A stretch of DNA of 64,000 nt from Escherichia sp. E4742 (GTDB lineage Bacteria; Pseudomonadota; Gammaproteobacteria; Enterobacterales; Enterobacteriaceae): positions 3,472,001 through 3,536,000 of the forward strand of contig NZ_CP040443.1 of assembly GCF_005843885.1 (NCBI RefSeq). The letters run 5' to 3'. Of the stretch, positions 26,075-33,483 are shown piece by piece; position 1 is the stretch's first letter, and each line of letters begins with the position of its first letter. Under the pieces are notes generated by a model. It was given only the letters and a program-made list of their open reading frames with translations. It did not search any database and had not been told where the DNA came from. A program made the translations under genes and the position numbers.

Positions 26075-26168
26075 GTTATCGGATGTAACCAAATTGCATC
26101 CGGCAATGCGATCTATCCAAACAGGGCAATCCCGGCGTCTTTTTTTACTTCTGACAAGGATGCATAGG

Positions 26169-26620
26169 ATGAAGACGGTTTGGTATCTGCAACATACGCA
26201 TTTTGGCGATATGAAAGGTATCGGCATTTACACCCGTTATGAACTGGCCTTGCAGGCCAAAAAAGACGTGGAAAATAAGCCTGGGTTTGTGGATTACCCG
26301 GAAAATTTTCAGTTTATTGAATGCATCCTTAACCAGGACCTTTGGGGAGATTTTCCCGTTACACAGGCAGACGATCCCGTCGGGGCGATGGTTTACAGCT
26401 TGTGGCATATCCGTGATGATGAGGCTGATGATTACGTCTTCCTCGGCATTTATACCACTGCCGAACTGGCAGAGCAGGCCCGGGAACGGCCTGCCGCTAT
26501 TTTCAGGAAGATGCTGCAAATATTCGGCCAGATAAAGGGCAGCTTGATCGTACCTGGTGGGAAGAGGGCTTCATTTCATGGGACCAGGCCTCGGAATTGA
26601 TTGCCCCCAACGCGGGGTAA
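26169..26620 (+). pseudogene. Frameshifted small gene with two DUF7336-like modules
   Basis: This gene starts MKTVWYLQHTHFGD with AAGGA eight bases upstream. Read in its first frame it gives 143 residues, ending at 26600 in an Arg/Pro tail that looks non-native (ASFHGTRPRN). From about 26486 the -1 frame gives a far more protein-like tail (YFQEDA, then LDRTWWEEGFISWDQASEL) and ends at 26620. Restoring one base would give about 150 residues. The chain contains two similar halves: VWYLQH...GIYTRYELALQA and VYSLWHI...GIYTTAELAEQA. These resemble the short DUF7336-type module, but that name is from memory. K-12 has no room for this gene, since gsk and ybaL are close neighbours there. The function is unknown; it could also be a sequencing error rather than a dead gene. 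Confidence 0.6.
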
Positions 26621-26642
26621 GCGTCCGGCATTTTGCGCTCGA

Positions 26643-26680
26643 TGCCTGATGCGACGCTGGCTGCGTCTTATCAGGCCTAC
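26643..26680. repeat. REP element upstream of the ybaL 3' end
   Basis: A single REP-type palindrome, TGCCTGATGCGACGC followed by GCGTCTTATCAGGCCTAC, lies between convergent genes. Its sequence matches the unit at 33339-33375. Confidence 0.8.
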
Positions 26681-26711
26681 ATATCCGCGCCTATTATCCG
26701 GCAATCACCGT

Positions 26712-28388
26712 TTACCCCGTCACCACTTCACCCGCCGGTGGCGTTTCCAGCAGTTCCAGCATAGTTCGGGCAATTTCACGCTCGCCCATCACTACCTGAT
26801 TCGCGCCACGTTCGGTGATATATGCCACCTCGTCGTCATAATGGGCGCGGGCGATAATCTCAATATCCGGGTTTTTCGCGCGAGCAGACGCCACTATCTC
26901 GCCTGCTTCGTAACCGTTGGGAATCGTCAGGATCAGCCATTTTGCACATTCCAGATGCGCCAGTTGCATGATCTCTTCGTTAGCCGCGTTGCCTAATACC
27001 GCCCGGACTCCGCGCTCACGCAGTTCGTCGACGCGAGTACGTGACGTCTCAATCACCACTAAAGGAATATCAGACGCGAGCAATTTCTCCCCCAGCAGGC
27101 TGCCCACACGACCATACCCCACCAGCAGCGCATGGTTGCAGATATCCACCGGAATCTGCTTCTCTTCTTCGATAGCTTCCTCCAGCGTCTGCTCTTCCAG
27201 CGTTTCGGTTTTCGCCAGGTATTTCTCCAGCAGCGCGAACAGCACCGGGTTGAGCATAATCGACAAAATCGCCCCCGCCAGCACCAGGTTTTGCCCGGCC
27301 TGCGGCAGCAGATTCAACGCCATCCCCAGACCTGCCAGAATAAAGGCGAACTCACCAATCTGCGCCAGGCTGGCGGCGATGGTCAACGCCGTACGCTGGG
27401 AGTGGCCAAACAACCTGACGAGGAAAAGCGCCGCGACCGATTTACCAAACAGAATAATCGCCAGCGTAGCCAGCACCGCCAACGGCTGCTGAATCAGGAT
27501 TAACGGATCAAACAACATGCCGACAGAGACAAAGAACAGCACCGCAAACGCATCGCGCAACGGCAGCGTATCATGCGCCGCGCGGTGGCTAAGTTCGGAC
27601 TCATTCAGCACCATCCCGGCAAAGAACGCGCCGAGTGCAAAGGAGACGTCAAACAGCTCCACCGCGCCAAAAGCAATCCCTAACGCCAGCGCCAGCACCG
27701 ACAAGGTAAACAGCTCGCGCGAACCCGTTGCCGCGCTACGTGCCATAATCCACGGCACCAGACGGCGACCTACCAACATCATAATGGCAATAAACGCGAC
27801 AACTTTGCCGATGGTGATACTCATATCCAGCGCCAGCGTCGCAAAGCCCACATCGCCCTGTTCCAGCATTCCGGCTACCGCTGGCAGCAACACCAGCGTC
27901 AGGACCATCACCAGGTCTTCCACAATCAGCCAGCCAATGGCGATTTGCCCGCGCTGGCTGTCTATCAACTGCCGTTCTTCAAGCGCGCGCAGCAGCACCA
28001 CGGTACTGGCGGTGGAAAGACACAGGCCGAACACGATACCGGTCATCAACGACCAGCCCAGCACGGCGGAGAGCGCCATACCCAGCAACGTCGCCACGGC
28101 TATCTGGGCAATCGCGCCGGGAATGGCGATGGACTTTACCGCCATCAAATCCTTGAGCGAAAAATGCAAACCGACGCCGAACATCAGCAAAATAACGCCC
28201 AGCTCCGCCAGTTCCGGTGCCAGTTTGGTATCGGCAACAAACCCTGGAGTAAAGGGGCCAGCCAGCACGCCCGCTAACAGATATCCCACCAGAGGAGAAA
28301 TACGCAGTTTATTGGCCAGCATGCCGAGGATAAAGGCAAGCACAAGGCCGCCAACAATTGTGGTGATAAGCGGGGTGGCGTGATGCAT
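26712..28388 (-). CDS. ybaL: YbaL, CPA2-family cation/proton antiporter with RCK domain
   Basis: YbaL resembles KefB and KefC, the glutathione-gated potassium efflux systems, but its substrate is not established. The 558-residue chain has about twelve membrane helices (residues 1-385), a linker rich in Glu (LEEQTLEEAIEEEKQ), and a cytosolic RCK_N domain from about 415 with the dinucleotide motif VGYGRVGSLLGEKL. It lacks a KefF/KefG partner next door. It ends close to the REP element and converges with the accessory gene after gsk. The K-12 gene has the same length. Confidence 0.95.
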   Translation of the reverse strand: MHHATPLITTIVGGLVLAFILGMLANKLRISPLVGYLLAGVLAGPFTPGFVADTKLAPELAELGVILLMFGVGLHFSLKDLMAVKSIAIPGAIAQIAVATLLGMALSAVLGWSLMTGIVFGLCLSTASTVVLLRALEERQLIDSQRGQIAIGWLIVEDLVMVLTLVLLPAVAGMLEQGDVGFATLALDMSITIGKVVAFIAIMMLVGRRLVPWIMARSAATGSRELFTLSVLALALGIAFGAVELFDVSFALGAFFAGMVLNESELSHRAAHDTLPLRDAFAVLFFVSVGMLFDPLILIQQPLAVLATLAIILFGKSVAALFLVRLFGHSQRTALTIAASLAQIGEFAFILAGLGMALNLLPQAGQNLVLAGAILSIMLNPVLFALLEKYLAKTETLEEQTLEEAIEEEKQIPVDICNHALLVGYGRVGSLLGEKLLASDIPLVVIETSRTRVDELRERGVRAVLGNAANEEIMQLAHLECAKWLILTIPNGYEAGEIVASARAKNPDIEIIARAHYDDEVAYITERGANQVVMGEREIARTMLELLETPPAGEVVTG

Positions 28389-28594
28389 TCCGTCTCCTTT
28401 TCCTGGTGGTGGTTGTCCATATTTTGGCCGGGAAAACCAAAATTACAGGTAATAGTTTATGACAATTTCATAGATGATGTTTATGAATAATTGTTGAATT
28501 TTGCAGAAAAATGGAATTAGCCGCAAAAAAGGCACGGATCGGAAAAGTGATGAGGTGTATGAAGAGGAAAGGCTTATGGTTACTGCAAAATGAA

Positions 28595-28619
28595 GCAGCC
28601 AAAGTTTACCTTTGGCTGC
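28595..28619 (-). terminator. Terminator of fsr
   Basis: On the minus strand a 10-bp stem (GCAGCCAAAG/CTTTGGCTGC) with a five-base loop lies just after the fsr stop and is followed by TTCATTTT. Confidence 0.75.
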
Positions 28620-28626
28620 CGGGAAT

Positions 28627-29847
28627 TCAGGATTTATGCCGATTATCAGGTAAGAATATGGTCAACATTCCAAGAAGCGGCAGGAAAGCACATATTTTAT
28701 AAACTAACTCGATACTGGTATGGTCGGCGATAAGCCCCAGAACTGCGGCTCCAAGGCCACCCATGCCAAAAGCAAAACCGAAAAAGAGCCCGGAAACCAT
28801 GCCGATACGCCCCGGCAACAGCTCTTGCGCATAAACCAGAATGGCAGAAAACGCCGAGGCGAGGATAAATCCAATAATCACCGTCAAAACCCCCGTCCAG
28901 TGCAGGCTTGCGTACGGTAAAATAAGCGTAAAAGGCGCAACGCCGAGGATAGAGCCCCAAATTACATATTTTCGCCCAATCTTATCGCCAACAGGCCCGC
29001 CAATCACTGTCCCCGCCGCAACGGCAAATAAGAAGGCAAACAGATGAAGCTGGGCATTCTGGATGGATAATCCGAATTTTTCCATCAGATAAAAGGTGTA
29101 ATAGCTGCTGATGCTCGCCATATAGAAATATTTCGAGAAAATCAGCACTAACAGTACGCAAACAGCCAGCACGACCTTATTTCGTGGCAGCGGATTGATT
29201 ATTGGCGCTTTCGGCTTGCCTTTACTCATTCGGTGCTGCGCAGAGTACCAGCGGCTGATTTGCGCTAACACCACGATTGCCAGCAGTGCCGCCAGTACAA
29301 ACCATGCAACGTTGCCTTTGCCATAGGGGGCGATGAGCACCGCCGCCAGCAAAGGCCCCAACGAACTGCCAAAGTTACCGCCGACCTGAAAGATGGATTG
29401 CGCCAGACCATGACGTCCGCCAGACGCCATACGTGCCACGCGGGAAGATTCTGGATGAAAGACCGACGAACCGGTACCGACCAGCGCCGCCGCCAGCAAC
29501 ACCGAGCCAAAACTGCCCGCCAATGCCAGCAATACCAGGCCGCTTAAGGTAAAGCACATGCCAATTGGCAACGACCACGGCATTGGGTATTTATCTGTCC
29601 AGTAGCCGACGACCGGTTGCAGCAGCGAAGAGGCGAGCTGGAAGGTGAGGGTTATCAGCCCTATCTGCATAAACGTCAGGGAAAACTCTGACTGTAATAG
29701 CGGATAAATCGCCAGAATCAGCGATTGGATCATGTCGTTCAGCAGATGTGAGAGGCTGATAGCGCCTAAAATACCAAACGAAGTTCGGGCCTTGGTGGCC
29801 GACGCAGTCGCGCCCGCCACAGGCTGGGATTGTTCACTCATTGCCAT
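28627..29847 (-). CDS. fsr: Fsr, fosmidomycin resistance MFS transporter
   Basis: Fsr is a major-facilitator drug/proton antiporter whose overexpression gives fosmidomycin resistance. The 406-residue protein shows twelve hydrophobic helices. The MFS loop 2-3 motif appears as GYWTDKYPMPW, and a second copy in the other half is GGPVGDKIGRKYVI. The N-terminus is a short cytosolic Ala/Thr-rich tail. It diverges from ushA and has its own intrinsic terminator. Sequence and length match the K-12 protein closely. Confidence 0.95.
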   Translation of the reverse strand: MAMSEQSQPVAGATASATKARTSFGILGAISLSHLLNDMIQSLILAIYPLLQSEFSLTFMQIGLITLTFQLASSLLQPVVGYWTDKYPMPWSLPIGMCFTLSGLVLLALAGSFGSVLLAAALVGTGSSVFHPESSRVARMASGGRHGLAQSIFQVGGNFGSSLGPLLAAVLIAPYGKGNVAWFVLAALLAIVVLAQISRWYSAQHRMSKGKPKAPIINPLPRNKVVLAVCVLLVLIFSKYFYMASISSYYTFYLMEKFGLSIQNAQLHLFAFLFAVAAGTVIGGPVGDKIGRKYVIWGSILGVAPFTLILPYASLHWTGVLTVIIGFILASAFSAILVYAQELLPGRIGMVSGLFFGFAFGMGGLGAAVLGLIADHTSIELVYKICAFLPLLGMLTIFLPDNRHKS

Positions 29848-30064
29848 AGGAAAGTCACTTTTTTAGAGTTGCGATGTAAAAATTTATCTTAATTGTGATT
29901 ATTACCTGACTAACATACCTGCACGTGCCTTTTGAAGGAAGTCTCAATGTGGAAAACAGAATTTCCAATCTGGATGTAGATTTATCGTAACCGAACGCAG
30001 ACTTGTCTATGATGTCGCGTCATACTAATTTTCAACACGTTATTATCTGGTCAGGGAGAGAAGT

Positions 30065-31717
30065 ATGAAATTATTGCAGCGGGGTGTGGCATTAGCACTG
30101 TTAACCACATTGTCACTGGCGAGTGCAACTGCGTTGGCCTATGAGCAGGATAAAACCTATAAAATTACGGTTCTGCATACCAACGACCATCATGGTCATT
30201 TCTGGCGCAATGAATATGGTGAATACGGTCTGGCGGCACAAAAAACGCTGGTGGACGGTATTCGTAAAGAGGTCGCCGCTGAAGGCGGGAGCGTGCTGCT
30301 ACTTTCTGGTGGCGACATTAATACCGGTGTGCCGGAATCCGATTTGCAGGACGCAGAGCCAGATTTTCGCGGCATGAATCTGGTGGGCTATGATGCAATG
30401 GCGATTGGCAATCATGAATTTGATAACCCGCTCACCGTATTACGCCAGCAGGAAAAATGGGCAAAGTTCCCGTTACTCTCCGCCAATATCTATCAAAAAA
30501 GTACCGGCGAGCGCCTGTTTAAACCTTGGGCGTTGTTTAAGCGTCAGGATCTGAAAATCGCGGTAATTGGCCTGACGACCGATGACACGGCGAAAATTGG
30601 TAACCCGGAATATTTCACCGACATTGAGTTTCGTAAACCTGCCGACGAAGCGAAGCTGGTGATTCAGGAACTGCAACAGACAGAAAAGCCGGACATTATT
30701 ATTGCAGCCACGCATATGGGGCATTACGACAATGGTGAACACGGTTCAAATGCACCGGGCGATGTAAAGATGGCGCGCAGTCTGCCGGCCGGATCGTTGG
30801 CGATGATTGTCGGCGGTCACTCGCAAGATCCCGTTTGTATGGCTGCGGAAAATAAAAAGCAGGTAGATTACGTTCCTGGTACGCCATGCAAACCGGATCA
30901 ACAAAACGGCATCTGGATTGTCCAGGCGCATGAGTGGGGCAAGTACGTGGGACGAGCCGATTTTGAGTTTCGCAACGGCGAAATGAAAATGGTCAACTAC
31001 CAGCTGATTCCGGTGAACCTGAAGAAAAAAGTCACCTGGGAAGACGGGAAAAGCGAGCGTGTGCTGTACACCCCGGAAATCGCCGAGAATCAGCAAATGA
31101 TCTCGCTGTTATCCCCGTTCCAGAACAAAGGCAAAGCGCAACTGGAAGTGAAAATAGGCGAAACCAATGGTCGTCTGGAAGGCGATCGTGACAAAGTGCG
31201 TTTTGTTCAGACCAATATGGGGCGGTTGATTCTGGCAGCCCAAATGGATCGTACTGGTGCCGACTTTGCGGTGATGAGCGGAGGCGGAATTCGTGATTCT
31301 ATCGAGGCAGGCAATATCAGCTATAAAAACGTGCTGAAGGTGCAGCCGTTCGGTAATGTGGTGGTGTATGCCGACATGACCGGTAAAGAGGTGCTTGATT
31401 ACCTCACCTCCGTCGCGCAAATGAAACCAGATTCCGGTGCCTACCCACAATTTGCCAACGTCAGCTTTGTGGCGAAAGACGGCAAACTGAGCGACCTGAA
31501 AATCAAAGGCGAACCGGTCGATCCGGCAAAAACTTACCGTATGGCGACATTAAACTTCAATGCCACCGGCGGTGATGGTTATCCGCGCCTTGATAATAAA
31601 CCGGGCTATGTTAATACCGGCTTTATTGATGCCGAAGTGCTGAAAGCGTATATCCAGAAAAACTCGCCGCTGGATGTGAGTGTCTATGAACCGAAAGGTG
31701 AGGTGGGCTGGCAGTAA
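30065..31717 (+). CDS. ushA: UshA, periplasmic 5'-nucleotidase / UDP-sugar hydrolase
   Basis: UshA degrades external nucleotides and UDP-sugars so that the nucleosides can be imported. The 550-residue protein has a Sec signal peptide (cleavage after ALA, residue 25). Its N-terminal dimetal phosphoesterase domain has Asp41 and His43 in LHTNDHHGH, GGDINTG, the GNHEFDNP motif and ATHMGH/GGHSQDP. A C-terminal substrate domain follows from about 360 (MSGGGIRDSI, FNATGGDGYPR). All metal ligands I looked for are present. A GGGAGAG ribosome site precedes the ATG, and a hairpin follows the stop. Confidence 0.97.
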   Translation: MKLLQRGVALALLTTLSLASATALAYEQDKTYKITVLHTNDHHGHFWRNEYGEYGLAAQKTLVDGIRKEVAAEGGSVLLLSGGDINTGVPESDLQDAEPDFRGMNLVGYDAMAIGNHEFDNPLTVLRQQEKWAKFPLLSANIYQKSTGERLFKPWALFKRQDLKIAVIGLTTDDTAKIGNPEYFTDIEFRKPADEAKLVIQELQQTEKPDIIIAATHMGHYDNGEHGSNAPGDVKMARSLPAGSLAMIVGGHSQDPVCMAAENKKQVDYVPGTPCKPDQQNGIWIVQAHEWGKYVGRADFEFRNGEMKMVNYQLIPVNLKKKVTWEDGKSERVLYTPEIAENQQMISLLSPFQNKGKAQLEVKIGETNGRLEGDRDKVRFVQTNMGRLILAAQMDRTGADFAVMSGGGIRDSIEAGNISYKNVLKVQPFGNVVVYADMTGKEVLDYLTSVAQMKPDSGAYPQFANVSFVAKDGKLSDLKIKGEPVDPAKTYRMATLNFNATGGDGYPRLDNKPGYVNTGFIDAEVLKAYIQKNSPLDVSVYEPKGEVGWQ

Positions 31718-31724
31718 TCTGAAA

Positions 31725-31748
31725 GTGCCGGATGCTCACATCCGGCAC
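31725..31748. terminator. REP-like hairpin between ushA and ybaK
   Basis: GTGCCGGATG pairs with CATCCGGCAC around a CTCA loop. It lies eight bases after the ushA stop and six before the convergent ybaK stop, so it can serve both transcripts. There is no strong T tract. Confidence 0.65.
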
Positions 31749-31753
31749 AATGC

Positions 31754-32233
31754 TTAATCGCGGCGAGCGATATCGGCAAATTTGGCATCGAGGATCTTCC
31801 CCAGATCGCTTGCTGCCAGTTCGATATCCAGCCCGCGTTTACCGCCGGAAACATAAATAGTGGCAAATTCTTGTGCGGGGGCGTCAATAATCGTCGGCAG
31901 ACGTTTTTTCTGCCCTAATGGGCTAATTCCCCCAACCAGATATCCCGTTGAACGCTGCGCGACCATCGGATCGGCCATCTCTACTTTCTTGGCTCCCAGC
32001 GCCTTAGCCACTTTTTTGAGATCCAATTGACCTGCGACCGGCGTGACGGCCACTGCCAGATGTTTCATATCGCCGTTCACTGCGACCAGCAGCGTTTTGT
32101 ACACCTGATCCGCATTCAAACCTAATTTTTTGACGACTTCATCGCCAAAATTGGTTTCAGCCGGATCGTGTTCGTAGGTATGAACCTGAAAAGAAATTTT
32201 GTTTTTTTCGAGTAATTTAACTGCCGGTGTCAT
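31754..32233 (-). CDS. ybaK: YbaK, Cys-tRNA(Pro) deacylase
   Basis: YbaK removes cysteine mischarged onto tRNA(Pro), acting in trans to prolyl-tRNA synthetase. The 159-residue protein is a free-standing INS-superfamily editing domain. The essential Lys46 lies in VYKTLLV, and GYLVGGISPLGQKKRLP is the conserved GXXXP substrate loop region. It converges with ushA and lies downstream of ybaP on the same strand. The sequence is nearly that of K-12. Confidence 0.95.
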   Translation of the reverse strand: MTPAVKLLEKNKISFQVHTYEHDPAETNFGDEVVKKLGLNADQVYKTLLVAVNGDMKHLAVAVTPVAGQLDLKKVAKALGAKKVEMADPMVAQRSTGYLVGGISPLGQKKRLPTIIDAPAQEFATIYVSGGKRGLDIELAASDLGKILDAKFADIARRD

Positions 32234-32410
32234 CGTAATTTTCCTGCCTTAAACAAAAAAACGAAGCAAGCATACGCCTGATGGTGGTCCAAAAAAAAGT
32301 GCCATCTTGCCTAAGAGTATTGGCAGGATGGTGAGATTGAGCGACAATCGACTTACACCGTCGCTTAAAGTGACGGCATAATAATAAAAATATGAAATTC
32401 CTCTTTGACG

Positions 32411-32438
32411 GGCCAATAGCGATATTGGCCATTTTTTT
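32411..32438 (+). terminator. Hairpin with T tract facing the ybaP 3' end
   Basis: GGCCAATA and TATTGGCC form an 8-bp stem with a four-base loop. Seven T residues follow on the plus strand, reaching into the ybaP stop codon. In ybaP orientation the run becomes A residues before the stem, so as a terminator it would act on plus-strand (antisense) transcription; for ybaP it is only a 3' hairpin. Confidence 0.45.
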
Positions 32439-33231
32439 AGCGCAACATCTGCGGCAAATTTCCTTCTCCATACAGATGTAAAGCACCGACCGCGACCACA
32501 TAGCGCCCTGGCGGCATAGCATGCAGTTTATCCCGCCAGGCGAGATTTCGCTGGTGCATCAGCACATCGTACAGCGACTGACTGAACGTATTGGGCAGCG
32601 TTATTTCATTATTTTGCGGCGGCGCATTCAGCCACCAGCTCATCATTTGTTGCAGCAACCGTGCATTGGTATGCCAGTGGGTCAGCGTATCGTCCAGCAA
32701 CGCCAGTCCTTTGTCGGGAAGCTGGAGCAACATGGCAATTTGCTTTTCTGCCCCTTCCAGTTCAATTACAGGTTTATGTTGTTGCTTCGCCGCCTGCAAT
32801 AACTGGTAATCGATACCGTATTCTGCCCGCAGCCCCAGTTTTTGCGCCTGCGTCGCCTGAAGAACCATCGCGATTTGCCACAGCGGTTGGGTAGAAAAGA
32901 GTGAGGGAGAAATTCCCATCTCCTGGCTAATGTGCTGCAGATTTTGCAATTGCTCTTCGCTAATGCGCTCTTCCAGCGCCTCGCAGGCTGGCAAATTGGC
33001 AAAAGGTGTATCGCTGGTGGAAACATCCGCCTCGACGATCAGCGCATCGGCGTTTTTGAGCTTTTTGAGCAAACGGGTGGGCAGGGGAGCCATATCGTGA
33101 CTCCCCATATGAATACTGCCAATCAGATGAAAATGGCGATTGCCGGGGAGGGTGATATCGATGGCAGGCCAGGTGTAATGATTACCGCGCAGCGCGGCCC
33201 AAAGCGTTTTTACCCGGTACAACAGATCCAT
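32437..33231 (-). CDS. ybaP: YbaP, TraB/GumN family protein
   Basis: This 264-residue protein belongs to the TraB/GumN (Tiki-like) family, putative metal-dependent proteases. The two signature regions are visible: HLIGSIHMGSHDM near residues 34-46, with the first GSxH motif, and VAVGALHLYGEGNLPQML at the C-terminus. ADALIVEADVS supplies the conserved glutamate. Activity has not been shown for YbaP, so the protease role is by family only. There is no clear cleavable signal peptide. It shares orientation with ybaK. Confidence 0.92.
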   Translation of the reverse strand: MDLLYRVKTLWAALRGNHYTWPAIDITLPGNRHFHLIGSIHMGSHDMAPLPTRLLKKLKNADALIVEADVSTSDTPFANLPACEALEERISEEQLQNLQHISQEMGISPSLFSTQPLWQIAMVLQATQAQKLGLRAEYGIDYQLLQAAKQQHKPVIELEGAEKQIAMLLQLPDKGLALLDDTLTHWHTNARLLQQMMSWWLNAPPQNNEITLPNTFSQSLYDVLMHQRNLAWRDKLHAMPPGRYVVAVGALHLYGEGNLPQMLR

Positions 33232-33338
33232 ACGACCTCCCTTTGTGAAATATCATGCTAGCGCGCGGGGAGGGATGGCGCAAATGGAGTTGATTGTTGC
33301 ACTTGTGCACAGTGCGTCATCCGGCACCTGAACACCAT

Positions 33339-33427
<89 letters not shown>

Positions 33428-33483
33428 GTCATGCGTCGATGCCAAATGCGCCGCCCTAAAGCAGCGCATCCGCAATGACGTAC

